Source: Streptacidiphilus sp041262525
GTDB lineage: Bacteria; Actinomycetota; Actinomycetes; Streptomycetales; Streptomycetaceae
Length of the DNA stretch: 64,000 nucleotides
Reading direction: 5' to 3'
Assembly: GCF_041262525.1 (NCBI RefSeq)
Contig: NZ_JBGCCK010000006.1
Span: 284,995-348,994, forward strand
Part shown: positions 44,655 to 55,780 of the stretch, one piece after another
Layout of the letters: each line of letters opens with the position of its first letter
How positions within the stretch are numbered: the first letter of the stretch is position 1
The notes under the pieces: generated by a model
Told to the model about the DNA's origin: nothing
The model's input: the letters and a program-made list of their open reading frames with translations, nothing else
Database searches by the model: none
Program-made: the position numbers and the translations under genes

Positions 44655-45749
44655 TCAGCCCGCGCCGACGATGTCGACGTCCTCCGCGAAGTGGCAGGCC
44701 GACTCGTGCGCCGCCGGGGTGTCCTGCCCGCGGAACACCTCGGGAATCGCCAGCAGCGGCTCCTCGACCGAGCAGCGCTCCTGCGCCTTGAAGCAGCGGG
44801 TGCGGAAGCGGCAGCCGGACGGCGGGTTCGCCGGCGAGGGGATGTCACCGCTGAGGAGGATCCGCTCGCGGCCCTCGCGACCCTCCGGGTCCGGCACCGG
44901 CACCGCGGAGAGCAGCGCCTGGGTGTACGGGTGCGTCGGGTGCTCGTAGATCTGCTCGTCCGAGCCGATCTCGACCAGCTTGCCCAGGTACATCACGCCG
45001 ACGCGGTCGGAGATGTGACGCACGATGGAGAGGTCGTGGGCGATGAACATGTAAGACAAGTTGAACTCGTCCTGCAGCTTCTCCAGCAGGTTGATCACCT
45101 GCGCCTGCACCGAGACGTCCAGCGCCGAGACCGGCTCGTCGCAGATGATGATCTCGGGCTTGAGCGCCAGGCCGCGGGCGATGCCGATGCGCTGACGCTG
45201 ACCGCCGGAGAACTGGTGCGGGTACCGGTTGATGTACTCCGGGTTCAGCCCGACGACGTCCAGCAGGTCCTGCACGGCGGCGCGCCGGTCGCCCTTGGGA
45301 GCCACCTCGGGGTGGATCTCGAAGGGCTCGCCGATGATGTCGCCGACCGTCATGCGGGGGTTCAGCGAGGTGTAGGGGTCCTGGAAGACCATCTGGATGT
45401 TCCGGCGGATCGCCTTGAGCGCCCGGCCGGAGACCTTCGAGATGTCCTCGCCCTTGTACAGCACCTGGCCGCCGGTGGCCGGCTCCAGGTTCATCAGCAC
45501 CTTGGCCAGCGTCGACTTGCCACAGCCGGACTCGCCGACGATGCCGAGGGTCTCGCCCTGGTACAGGTCGAAGGAGACGCCGTCGACGGCCTTGACCGCG
45601 CCGATCTGCTTCTTGATCAGGATGCCCTGGGTCAGCGGGAAGTACTTCTCCAGATTCCGGACCTGCAGGATCGGCTCGCCGCGCTCGATCTTCTTGTCCA
45701 GCACGGCCTCGATGGCCGCGACCTCGGCGACCTCCTGCGCGTCAGCCAT
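44655..45749 (-). CDS. oligopeptide ABC transporter ATP-binding protein (DppF type, second operon)
   Basis: Codes for 364 aa with Walker A GESGCGKS, signature FSGGQRQRIGIARGL, Walker B IIICDEPVSALD and the C-terminal cysteine motif (SGCRFRTRCFKAQERC). Start overlaps the end of the DppD-like gene by 8 bp, so the pair is coupled. Close paralogue of the 43416-44519 gene but with a longer acidic N-terminus (AQEVAEVAAIEAVLDKKIE). Confidence 0.92.
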   Translation of the reverse strand: MADAQEVAEVAAIEAVLDKKIERGEPILQVRNLEKYFPLTQGILIKKQIGAVKAVDGVSFDLYQGETLGIVGESGCGKSTLAKVLMNLEPATGGQVLYKGEDISKVSGRALKAIRRNIQMVFQDPYTSLNPRMTVGDIIGEPFEIHPEVAPKGDRRAAVQDLLDVVGLNPEYINRYPHQFSGGQRQRIGIARGLALKPEIIICDEPVSALDVSVQAQVINLLEKLQDEFNLSYMFIAHDLSIVRHISDRVGVMYLGKLVEIGSDEQIYEHPTHPYTQALLSAVPVPDPEGREGRERILLSGDIPSPANPPSGCRFRTRCFKAQERCSVEEPLLAIPEVFRGQDTPAAHESACHFAEDVDIVGAG

Positions 45750-46806
45750 GGATCGTCTCCTTCCAGAAGTGGCAGGCGCTGCCGCGGCCGGGGAGCGGCG
45801 TGCCGTCGGCCTCGGTCACCGCGTGCAGCGGCGGAACCTCGGAGCGGCAGATCTCCTGGGCCATCGGGCAGCGCGGGTTGAACGCACAGCCGGAGGGGAT
45901 GCGCAGCAGGTTGGGCGGCAGACCCTTGATCGCGTAGAGCTCCTGGCCCTTCTGGTCCAGGCGCGGGATCGAGTCGAGCAGGCCGCGGGTGTACGGGTGG
46001 GCTGGGCGCTTGTAGAGCTCGTGCACCGGGGCCGTCTCGACGATCCGCCCGGCGTACATGACCGCGATCTTGTCCGCGACGTCGGCGACCACGCCGAGGT
46101 CGTGGGTGATCAGGATCAGGCCCATGTTGTACTCGGCCTGAAGGTCCGCCAGCAGCTCCATCACCTGGGCCTGGACGGTGACGTCCAGGGCGGTGGTGGG
46201 CTCGTCGGCGATGATCAGGTCGGGCTCGAGGGCGAGCGCCATGGCGATCATGATGCGCTGGCGCATACCGCCGGAGAACTGGTGCGGGTACTGGTTCACC
46301 CGCTCCTTGGCGGCCGGGATGCCGACCCGCTCCATCAGCTCGATGGCCTTGACCTTGGCGTCCTTCTTCGAGGTGCCCGCGTGCACGCGGTACATCTCGC
46401 CCAGCTGCGTCCCGACGGTGTGCACCGGGTTCAGCGAGGAGAGCGCGTCCTGGAAGATCATGGCCATCTGGGTGCCACGGATCTTGCGGCGCTGCTCGCT
46501 GTGCAGCTTCAGCAGATCCTGGCCCTTGAAGATGATCTCGCCGCCGGTGACGAAACCGGGCGGGCTGTCCAGGATGCCCATGACGGCCTGCGAGGAGACC
46601 GACTTGCCCGAGCCGGACTCGCCGAGGATGGCCAGGGTCTCACCGGCCCGCACGCTGTAGTTCACGCCGTTGACGGCCTTGGCCAGTCCGTCGCGGGTGC
46701 GGAACTCCACGTGCAGGTCGCGCACCTGGAGCAGCGGGGCGTCCTCGGAGTCCGCGGTGCGGTCCCGTCCGACGACGGCGGTGATTTCGGATGTCTGAAT
46801 ACCCAC
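45742..46806 (-). CDS. oligopeptide ABC transporter ATP-binding protein (DppD type, second operon)
   Basis: Codes for 354 aa from GTG 46806 (AGAGGCGG upstream). Walker A GESGSGKS, signature FSGGMRQRIMIAMAL, Walker B LIIADEPTTALD, H-loop ITHDLG and the cysteine motif CAFNPRCPMAQEIC. Fourth gene of the minus-strand operon, 13 bp after the permease gene. Confidence 0.92.
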   Translation of the reverse strand: MGIQTSEITAVVGRDRTADSEDAPLLQVRDLHVEFRTRDGLAKAVNGVNYSVRAGETLAILGESGSGKSVSSQAVMGILDSPPGFVTGGEIIFKGQDLLKLHSEQRRKIRGTQMAMIFQDALSSLNPVHTVGTQLGEMYRVHAGTSKKDAKVKAIELMERVGIPAAKERVNQYPHQFSGGMRQRIMIAMALALEPDLIIADEPTTALDVTVQAQVMELLADLQAEYNMGLILITHDLGVVADVADKIAVMYAGRIVETAPVHELYKRPAHPYTRGLLDSIPRLDQKGQELYAIKGLPPNLLRIPSGCAFNPRCPMAQEICRSEVPPLHAVTEADGTPLPGRGSACHFWKETIHG

Positions 46807-46819
46807 GGTTCCGCCTCTC

Positions 46820-47848
46820 TCAGCGCAGCTTGGGGTCGAGAGCGTCGCGAACCGCGTCGCCGAGCATGATGAACGCCAGGATGGTGATGCAGAGCGCGCC
46901 TGCGGGGAAGAGCAGCATGTGCGGCGCGTTGCGGAAGGTGTCCGCGGCGCTCGAGATGTCGATGCCCCACGAGACCGTCGGCGGCTTCAGCCCCACACCC
47001 AGATAGGAGAGCGTGGCCTCCAGCGAGATGTACGTGCCCAGCGCGATGGTCGCCACCACGATGATCGGGGCGAGCGCGTTCGGCAGGATGTGGCGCAGCA
47101 TCAGCCGCGAGTTGCCCGCGCCGAGCGCGCGCGCGGCCGTCACGTAGTCCTGCTGACGCGCGGTGATCACCGCGCCACGCGCGATACGGGCGATCTGCGG
47201 CCAGCCGAGTACCACGATGAAGGCGACCACGATCCAGACGGACCGGCTCGGGATGACCGACAGGAAGACCAGGCCACCGAGCAGGATCGGGATGCCGAAG
47301 AAGATGTCCGCGATGCGCGAGACGACGGCGTCGATCCAGCCGCCGAAGAAGCCGGCCAGCCCGCCCATGATCGTGCCCAGCAGGGCGGTGCCGAGGGTGG
47401 CGAAGACACCGACCGTGATGGACGCACGGGCACCGTGGACGGTGCGGGCGTAGACGTCGCAGCCCTGGGTGTCGAAGCCGAAGGGGTGACCGGAGGTCGG
47501 CCCCTGCTGCGAGTTGGCGAGGTTGCAGGAGAGCGGGTCGGTGGAGTCGAAGAGGCCGGGCCAGAAGGCGACGGTCACCAGGAAGATGATCAGGACACCG
47601 GAGATCAGGAAGACCGGGTTCCGGCGCAGCTCACGCCAGGCGTCCTGCCAGAGGCTGCGCGGCACCTCACGGTCAGTGATCCCCACAGACTCCGAGGATT
47701 GCGCTTCGGCGTGGTGCAGGTCTTCCTTTTCGAGCATCCCCTCCACCTCCATGGCGCCCAGGGTGGGAGTCTGCGCGAAGGCGCTCGACAGCTCGGTGTT
47801 CGCGTCGTCGGGGACGCCGTCCGGCTTGTTCGGCTGCTGGTCAGGCAT
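46820..47848 (-). CDS. oligopeptide ABC transporter permease (DppC type, second operon)
   Basis: Codes for 342 aa: about 75 cytoplasmic residues, then six helices; EAA motif TAARALGAGNSRLMLRHILP. The first extracytoplasmic loop carries DSTDPLSCNLANSQQGPTSG and a second Cys (GFDTQGCDVY). Overlaps the end of the upstream permease gene by 8 bp. Confidence 0.91.
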   Translation of the reverse strand: MPDQQPNKPDGVPDDANTELSSAFAQTPTLGAMEVEGMLEKEDLHHAEAQSSESVGITDREVPRSLWQDAWRELRRNPVFLISGVLIIFLVTVAFWPGLFDSTDPLSCNLANSQQGPTSGHPFGFDTQGCDVYARTVHGARASITVGVFATLGTALLGTIMGGLAGFFGGWIDAVVSRIADIFFGIPILLGGLVFLSVIPSRSVWIVVAFIVVLGWPQIARIARGAVITARQQDYVTAARALGAGNSRLMLRHILPNALAPIIVVATIALGTYISLEATLSYLGVGLKPPTVSWGIDISSAADTFRNAPHMLLFPAGALCITILAFIMLGDAVRDALDPKLR

Positions 47849-48764
47849 AACGGATCCTCGGGTCCAGGACCGCGTAGAGCAGGTCGACGAGCAGGTTGGC
47901 GAGGAGGAAGACGATGACCAGGACGGTCACGAAACCGACCACGGTCGGCGTGTTCTGACGCAGGATGCCCTGGTAGAGGTAGTAGCCCACGCCCTTGATG
48001 TTGAAGATGCGCTCGGTCACCAGCGCGCCACCCATCAGGGCACCGAGGTCGGTGCCGAGAAAGGTGATCACCGGGATCAGCGAGTTGCGCAGCAGGTGAT
48101 GAGTGATCACCCGGCGGCGCGGCAGACCCTTGGCGACAGCGGTGCGCACGTAGTCGGCCTTGCTGTTCTCCGCGATGGTGGTGCGGGTGAGCCGCGCCAC
48201 GTAGGCGAGCGAGACCGAGGCAAGCACAAAGCCCGGCAGGATCAGGGAGGAGAAGGGCGCGCCGTCCGGAACCGTCGCGTCGGCGATGCCCCACTTCACG
48301 CCGAAGAGGTACTGCAGGACGTAACCGATGACGAAGGTCGGGATCGAGATGACGATCAGCGTCATCACCATGACGCCCGTGTCCGCGAACCTTCCGCGAC
48401 GCATGCCGCTGATCACGCCCAGCGTGATGCCGAGCACGACCTCGATGGTGAAGGCTACGAGCGCGAGTTTGAGCGTCGTCGGGTAGGCCGTCTTGAGCAG
48501 CTCGGTCACCGGCTGCCCGCTGAAGGTGTTCCCGAGGCTCCCGGTGAAGATCCCCTTCATGTAGTTGCCGTACTGCACGATGAGCGGATCGTTCAGCCCC
48601 AGCTGATTACGGATCTGCGCGGCGACCGCAGGGTCGGGTGCCTTGTCGCCGAAGAGTGCGGCAACCGGGTCACCGAGCGCGTGCACCATCGCGAAAATGA
48701 TGAACGTGGTCCCGATGAAAACCGGGATCATCTGGAGCAGTCGTCGAATGACGTAGCGCCCCAT
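47841..48764 (-). CDS. oligopeptide ABC transporter permease (DppB type, second operon)
   Basis: Codes for 307 aa, MGRYVIRRLLQMIPVFIGTT start typical of DppB/OppB, six helices, EAA motif DYVRTAVAKGLPRRRVITHH. An AGG-rich ribosome binding site (CTGGAGGTTCC) precedes the ATG. Second gene of the operon, separated from the binding-protein gene by about 100 bp containing a strong hairpin. Confidence 0.92.
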   Translation of the reverse strand: MGRYVIRRLLQMIPVFIGTTFIIFAMVHALGDPVAALFGDKAPDPAVAAQIRNQLGLNDPLIVQYGNYMKGIFTGSLGNTFSGQPVTELLKTAYPTTLKLALVAFTIEVVLGITLGVISGMRRGRFADTGVMVMTLIVISIPTFVIGYVLQYLFGVKWGIADATVPDGAPFSSLILPGFVLASVSLAYVARLTRTTIAENSKADYVRTAVAKGLPRRRVITHHLLRNSLIPVITFLGTDLGALMGGALVTERIFNIKGVGYYLYQGILRQNTPTVVGFVTVLVIVFLLANLLVDLLYAVLDPRIRYA

Positions 48765-48788
48765 GGAACCTCCAGGGATTCGTCGCGA

Positions 48789-48823
48789 CGGCGGCCGGGA
48801 GCCTCGTGGGCTCCCGGCCGCCG
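48789..48823 (-). promoter_or_regulatory. intra-operon hairpin after the binding-protein gene (second operon)
   Basis: Perfect 15-bp stem (48789-48803 and 48809-48823) with a 5-nt loop, between the binding-protein stop codon and the permease start, without a T-run. Same placement as the hairpin at 41185-41213 in the first operon. Confidence 0.78.
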
Positions 48824-48863
48824 CCCGATTCGCGCGGCGGTCAGAGGCCGGCGGACAGACGAC

Positions 48864-50507
48864 TTACTTGTTGACGGTGATGCTGGTGTAGACCGGCACG
48901 CTGAACGGGTCCAACATCACGTTGGAGACCTTCGAGGACCAGCCGACGGTGCCGTTCTGGTACCAGAGCGGGATCGCCGGCATGTCGGTGACCAGCAGCT
49001 TCTCGGCCGACTGGAAGTCGGAGACAGCCGTGGCCTTGTCGCTCGCCGCGTTGGCCTGGTTGACCAGGCTGTCGAACTGCGGGTTGCTGTAGTGCGAGTC
49101 GTTCGACGCCGCGTTGGTGTAGTACAGCGGCTGCAGGAAGTCCTGGATCAGCGGGTAGTCCATCTGCCAACCACTGCGGAAGGCGGAGGTCATCTGCTTG
49201 TTCTGGATCTGGTTGCGGAAGTCCGCGAAGGTGCCGACCGGCCTGCCGACGCAGCTGCTGGTGTTGCCCAGCGCGTTGTTGATGCTGTTGCAGACCGCGT
49301 CGACCCACTCCTTGTGCGGGCCGTCGGCGTTGTAGCTGATGGTCAGCTGGCCGCCGGGGATGCCGCCGCCCTGCTGAATCAGCTGCTTGGCCTTGGTCGG
49401 GTTGTACGTGCACGCGTCGCCGCAGAGCGTGGAGCTGTAGCCGCCGGCCGTGCCGAGGACGGGGGAGGTCCAGTCGGTGGCGGGGGTGCGCGTGCTGTTG
49501 AAGATCACCTTGGTGACCGTCGCGCGGTCGATGGCCATCGAGATGCCCTGGCGGACCAGCTTGGCGTTGGCCGAGCTCCAGCCGCTCTGGTAGAGCGGGA
49601 ACGAGATGGTCTGAATGATGCCGGCCGGCTGGTTCAGGTAGCGGCCGTTCAGGTCGGACTGGACCGTCTTCAGCGCGGTGTTCGACAGGCCGTTGTCGAC
49701 GTCCAGGTTGCCGGCCTGCAGGTCGGCGTAGGCGGCGTTGGCGTCGGTGTAGACCTTGAGGTTGATGCCGCCGTTCTGCGGCTTGATGGTGCCCGAGTAG
49801 CTCGTGTTCGGACGCAGCTGCATGCCCTGGCCCTTGGTCCAGGAGTTGATCACGTAGGGGCCGTTGCCGACCGGCTTGGCCTCCCACGCCTTCGGGTTCG
49901 CGAAGAAGGACTGGGGCAGCGGGTAGAAGGCCGAGTAGCCCAGCGTGTCCGGCCAGAGCGAGAACTTCTGGGTGAGCGCGACCGTGAAGGTGTTGGTGTT
50001 GACGACCTTGAGGCCGGACATGGTCTTGGCCGTCGGCGAGCCGCTCGCCGGGTGGACGGCCGAGTAGCCCTGGATCGACGTGAAGAACGGGTCGGTGTTG
50101 TTCTGCGCGTTCGGCAGGTAGGCACCGTAGTTCCAGGCGTCCACGTAGGAGCTGGCGGTCACCGTGGTGCCGTCGCTGAACTTCCAGCCCGGCTTCAGCG
50201 TGATGGTGAAGTTCTGCTGGTCGTTCGTGGTGATCGACGCGGCGTTGGCCAGCGTCGCCTTGCCGGTCTTGGGGTCGTACGTCTGCAGACCCGTGAAGAT
50301 CATGTTGAGGACGGCGCCGCCGTTGACCTCGTTGGTGTCGGTCGGAATCAGCGGGTTCTGCGGGTCACCCCACCATGCGGTCACCACGCCGTTGGCGTTG
50401 CTGCCCGAGCTGGAGCTGCTGGAGCTCCCACTGCTGCTGCAGGCCGTGGCGGCCAGGGCGATGGCGATGGCCCCAGCGGCGAACTTCGCTTGCGTGGCTC
50501 CACGCAT
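48864..50507 (-). CDS. oligopeptide-binding lipoprotein (SBP family 5, second operon)
   Basis: Codes for 547 aa. Lipobox ATAC with Cys23, a poly-Ser linker, then SBP_bac_5 sequence (GWKFSDGTTVTASSYVDAWN, KPVGNGPYVI, QGISMAIDRATVT). Four cysteines in the mature protein (TLCGDACTY and VCNSI/SSCVG) could form disulphides. AGGAGG ribosome binding site. First gene of a binding protein, permease, permease, ATPase, ATPase operon, a different order from the neighbouring operon. It is only distantly similar to the other binding protein, so the two systems probably import different peptides. Confidence 0.93.
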   Translation of the reverse strand: MRGATQAKFAAGAIAIALAATACSSSGSSSSSSSGSNANGVVTAWWGDPQNPLIPTDTNEVNGGAVLNMIFTGLQTYDPKTGKATLANAASITTNDQQNFTITLKPGWKFSDGTTVTASSYVDAWNYGAYLPNAQNNTDPFFTSIQGYSAVHPASGSPTAKTMSGLKVVNTNTFTVALTQKFSLWPDTLGYSAFYPLPQSFFANPKAWEAKPVGNGPYVINSWTKGQGMQLRPNTSYSGTIKPQNGGINLKVYTDANAAYADLQAGNLDVDNGLSNTALKTVQSDLNGRYLNQPAGIIQTISFPLYQSGWSSANAKLVRQGISMAIDRATVTKVIFNSTRTPATDWTSPVLGTAGGYSSTLCGDACTYNPTKAKQLIQQGGGIPGGQLTISYNADGPHKEWVDAVCNSINNALGNTSSCVGRPVGTFADFRNQIQNKQMTSAFRSGWQMDYPLIQDFLQPLYYTNAASNDSHYSNPQFDSLVNQANAASDKATAVSDFQSAEKLLVTDMPAIPLWYQNGTVGWSSKVSNVMLDPFSVPVYTSITVNK

Positions 50508-50865
50508 GGACGTGCCTCCTCAGACGTGCTGTTTGCAGTCGTTGCAGTGACGCCTCCGCCCACCCCTGGGCGGCGGCGCCTGAGCTCGCGAACCGGCCGC
50601 CGGGTTCGGCGGTCGACTCGGTGACCCGAGCGTCGTTTCTCTACTATCCGTCACTCTCGGCGATGCTTATGACCAAATGAGATTTCTGTTTGATCACACG
50701 CCTGTGAGCTATGTCTCGCAACTCGGGCGTCACCAGGTGGGTGCAACGGGTACCGAATCGGACATGAAACACCGCCATGAGCCATCCTGACACCGATATC
50801 CGTACACCTCGGCTCTGACACTCGGCCGAGATGTCATCACAATGAGTGACGTCCGAACGGCGTAC
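50508..50865. other. 358-bp upstream region of the second oligopeptide operon, no gene seen
   Basis: Promoter region of the minus-strand operon. It contains one ATCGGAC half-site (50757-50763) identical to those upstream of the first operon, a 10-bp palindrome CTCGGCCGAG at 50821-50830, and moderately AT-rich sequence at 50635-50700. No ORF with genome-like codon use. Confidence 0.5.
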
Positions 50866-50902
50866 AAAAGCCGCCGGGAGCACGGGGCTCCCGGCGGCTT
50901 TT
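50866..50902. terminator. perfect 15-bp hairpin terminator of typA
   Basis: Arms 50866-50880 and 50888-50902 (AAAAGCCGCCGGGAG and complement), 7-nt loop. On the minus strand the stem ends in a U-rich arm, as expected for an intrinsic terminator of typA. Confidence 0.88.
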
Positions 50903-50910
50903 GTCAGCCT

Positions 50911-50937
50911 TGTCCGACCTGTCTGACCTGTCTGACC
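50911..50937. repeat. three tandem 9-bp repeats TGTCYGACC
   Basis: TGTCCGACC, TGTCTGACC, TGTCTGACC in tandem between the typA stop codon and its terminator. Role unknown. Confidence 0.75.
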
Positions 50938-50945
50938 TGCGAAGA

Positions 50946-52814
<1,869 letters not shown>

Positions 52815-53090
52815 ACGGAGTACAGTTCTCCCGAATCGACTGGGCGTGGCACCCGCCGAGCTCCCCGCGTGCCTCGCACGCGGCAACTGCCGCCGGTCCA
52901 CCCACCGGGCACCACAACATGCCACGGCTTTGTCCTATGGTACGTGGTTACGCCTGCCTCCTCGCGCGCTGCCCGGCCAACGGTGGATGACAGGCCGCCG
53001 AACGGGTGCGCGAAGGCCCTGGCCCGGCCCGCGTCACGACCATGGAACGGCTGGTCGAAGAGCTCCCGCCGATGCGGCCAGCGGCCTGAG

Positions 53091-53669
53091 TCAGAAGGTC
53101 GTGATCTCGGTGAGGTCGATGTCGATCGGGAACGGCACGGCGAGCGCAAGACGGTCGTGGTGGATGCCGGTCGGCTCGTACTGGGCCACCGAAGCGTCGA
53201 GGGCGTACGTGTAGACGATCATGCGACCGTCCTCGTCCTCGACACGCCAGAAGTGCGGGATCCCGGCCTCGGCGTAGAGCTGCGGCTTCCGCTTGCGGTC
53301 ACGCTCCTCAGAGTCGGGAGACACGACCTCGACGGCGAGGAGGACGTCGTCCGGGCGGTAGGCGGTCGCCTCGAGGTCGGCAGCGGCACTCTCCCGCACG
53401 ACGAGGACGTCGGGCTCAGGCCGGTTGCGCCGGTTCAGCTTCACGGTCATCTCCCGCACCGCACGCCATCCGTCGGGCGCGGAGGCCCGCAAGCCTGTCT
53501 GCAACAGAAACATCGCAGCATCATGAAAACGGCGTTGCGGACTCGCGATGACCAGACTCCCGTCGATCAGCTCGGTATGGGGAGGCAGGTCGGGAATCCG
53601 GTCGAGGTCCTCGGCGGTGTACCCCTCGTACGGCGGGATCACCCAGTCGGGAAGCGGCTCGGCGGTCAT
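53091..53669 (-). CDS. Uma2 (DUF820) family putative restriction-endonuclease-fold protein
   Basis: Codes for 192 aa from ATG 53669 (GGGAGG 5-6 nt upstream; another ATG at 53681). PD-(D/E)xK-like core: PEPDVLVV, then LAVEVVSPDSEERDRKRKPQLYAEAGIPHFW. The family is abundant in streptomycetes and cyanobacteria; no member has a firmly known role. Sits alone between typA and the LpqW-like gene with its own ribosome binding site, so it may be a later insertion into a conserved gene pair. Confidence 0.88.
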   Translation of the reverse strand: MTAEPLPDWVIPPYEGYTAEDLDRIPDLPPHTELIDGSLVIASPQRRFHDAAMFLLQTGLRASAPDGWRAVREMTVKLNRRNRPEPDVLVVRESAAADLEATAYRPDDVLLAVEVVSPDSEERDRKRKPQLYAEAGIPHFWRVEDEDGRMIVYTYALDASVAQYEPTGIHHDRLALAVPFPIDIDLTEITTF

Positions 53670-53782
53670 GATTCCTCCCATGAGCGAGAGTCTGGCGCTG
53701 CTGCCAGCGTATCGACAGTCCTACCCGGCGCAGTCATCCTTTCGTGTGCGAAGTCGGAGCTTTCGCCTTCTCGGCCCGCCGA

Positions 53783-55528
53783 TCAGTGTTTGACCTGCGA
53801 CGCCGCGAAGCCGATGTCCTGCCAGCGCGGAGTCGCCAGGCCGAAGGCGCCCGCGTTGACCACGTTGTCGCGGGTGCCGATCAGCTCCGGGCTCTGGAAG
53901 AGGGGCAGCGACGGCGCCGCCTGCCAGATGCGGATGTCGGCCTCGTTGATCAGCCGGGTCGCGTCCGACTGGTCCGTCGTCGCCACCGCCTTGGCGAGGA
54001 GCTGGTCGATCTCGTCCGTGCCGGTGGCGGCCAGGTTCTGCCCCACCGAGAGCGAGCCGTCCTGGTTGACCTGCGGTTTGGCGAAGAGCGCCCGTTCGTC
54101 CGCGATCGGGAAGCGGGAGGCCGGCCAGTCCACCAGAGCCAGGTCGAAGTCACCCGCGGCGACGTGCTCGGTGAAGAAGCCCGTCGCCGGGACCGCCTTC
54201 GTCTGGAGGCCGATGCCGACCTGGCCCAGCTGGGCGGTGAGCAGCTTCGCGATCGCCGCCTCCCGCGCCGAGCCGACGCGGGTCAGCAGGGTGAGGGAGA
54301 GCGGCTTGGCGTCCTTCGCGCGGGTGGAGATCTGGGCCGCGTCGCCGTGGGCGCCGAGTTTCCAGCCGGCGGCGTCCAGCAGCTTCGCCGCGTTGTCCGC
54401 GCTCGCGCCGAGCGCCGCCGCGTCGTCCTGGTAGCCCTGCTGGTCCGCCATGAGCAGGTGGTTGCCGAGCGGCACGGCGGGCAGGCCCAGCGGCTTCAGT
54501 ACCGCGTCCGCGATGGCTTGGCGGTCGACCGCGTCGGCGACCGCGCGGCGCAGGTCGGGGTCGGCGAGCAGGCCGGTGCCGCCGTTGAAGGCGATGCCGA
54601 GGTAGTCGGGCGCTGCCGCGCGCTGCACGCGGGTGCCGGAGGTGGCCTCGGGCGCGTCGCCGGAGTCGTCCGCCGCCCGGCTGAGGTCGGCGACGTCCAC
54701 CTTCCGTGCGGAGAGCGCCGAAGCCGCGTCGTTCGCGGCGAGCGCCGTGAACGCGATCGCGTCGAGCTTGGCAGGCTGACTCCACCACCGCGGATTGCGC
54801 ACGACCGTGAGCGTCTGGCCCTGCCCGTCCTCGCCAGCTGCGCCGCGGAGCGTGAACGGCCCGGCGTCCGCGCTCAGCGAGCTCTTCTGGCCGTCCGCGA
54901 AGGTCTGCGGGGTGGCCGTCGCCGCGGCCGGGTAGAGCGGTGTGAACAGGCTGCGCCAGGGCGCGTACGGCTTGGCGAAGACGACCTTGACCTGATTCGG
55001 CTTCTCCCCCGGCGTCACCGACGCGATGCTGTCGTAGCCGTCGGCGTGGGCGGTGCCCGCCGCGGCGAAGGCGGGGTCAGCGCCGCTGAGTGCATGCCAC
55101 TGGCCGGCGAAGTCCGCGACGCCCAGGGGCTTGCCGTCGGACCAGACGGCCTTGGGGTTGAGCGTGTAGACGACCGTCTGCGGCGAGCGGGAGGTCTGGT
55201 CGGCGCCGGCCAGGTAGTCCGCGTCGGGCGTGGCCCGGCCGTGCGCGTCCAGCGTGAACAGCGTCGGCAGCAGCGCTCCCGCGGCCAGCGCGGTGGCGGG
55301 GCCGGCGTCGGCCCGGAAGGCGTTGAGCGTGGCCGGGACCGTGTCCACCGCCCAGCGCAGTGTGCCGCCCTGCGCGACGGCGGCACGGTCGGCACGGGTG
55401 AGGTCGTCGACGCGGACGCCGGCCGTGCCGCCGGTGGAGCAGGCCGCGAGCGTGACGGCGACGGCCGCGGCCAGCATGCCGGCGAAGGTCTCACGAGGAA
55501 GGGAGGGGAACGCGTTGCGATGGACCAC
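53783..55528 (-). CDS. LpqW-like lipoprotein of the SBP_bac_5 family
   Basis: Codes for about 581 aa from GTG 55528 (TTG 55540 is possible). Lipobox LAAC with Cys30 follows a Sec signal. SBP_bac_5 features are weak but present (VYTLNPKAVWSDGKPLGVADF, LRRAVADAVDRQAIADAVL). No permease or ATPase gene is adjacent in the same orientation. The location next to typA matches M. tuberculosis lpqW (Rv1166, from memory), which affects mannolipid synthesis rather than peptide uptake, so a non-transport role is plausible. Confidence 0.85.
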   Translation of the reverse strand: MVHRNAFPSLPRETFAGMLAAAVAVTLAACSTGGTAGVRVDDLTRADRAAVAQGGTLRWAVDTVPATLNAFRADAGPATALAAGALLPTLFTLDAHGRATPDADYLAGADQTSRSPQTVVYTLNPKAVWSDGKPLGVADFAGQWHALSGADPAFAAAGTAHADGYDSIASVTPGEKPNQVKVVFAKPYAPWRSLFTPLYPAAATATPQTFADGQKSSLSADAGPFTLRGAAGEDGQGQTLTVVRNPRWWSQPAKLDAIAFTALAANDAASALSARKVDVADLSRAADDSGDAPEATSGTRVQRAAAPDYLGIAFNGGTGLLADPDLRRAVADAVDRQAIADAVLKPLGLPAVPLGNHLLMADQQGYQDDAAALGASADNAAKLLDAAGWKLGAHGDAAQISTRAKDAKPLSLTLLTRVGSAREAAIAKLLTAQLGQVGIGLQTKAVPATGFFTEHVAAGDFDLALVDWPASRFPIADERALFAKPQVNQDGSLSVGQNLAATGTDEIDQLLAKAVATTDQSDATRLINEADIRIWQAAPSLPLFQSPELIGTRDNVVNAGAFGLATPRWQDIGFAASQVKH

Positions 55529-55780
55529 GAGCCCACTCAAGACGCTGTAGCTGCACGAAGACTGACGACACGTCGAAACATGGACCGGAGGCCACTCGTT
55601 CGGGGCAGCGGATTGCGCCGCCCGGGGGCGCGCGCCGTACGGATGTAATCCGCCAATCGTGAGCAAGGCCTTTTCAATCCACGGTGATCGGGGTCACACT
55701 CGCTTGCGCGCGTTCCCTGACGCCATATCAGGCCGCACACCACAAGCGTGATCTTCCATCGCGTGGAGGGGAGCACAGGC

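Noticed and set aside
47514..50624. 1036-codon open frame on the plus strand opposite the second oligopeptide operon
   Set aside because: It is antisense to three well-supported genes and reads as Arg/Gly/Val/Asp-rich shadow sequence; very long antisense frames are expected at this G/C content.
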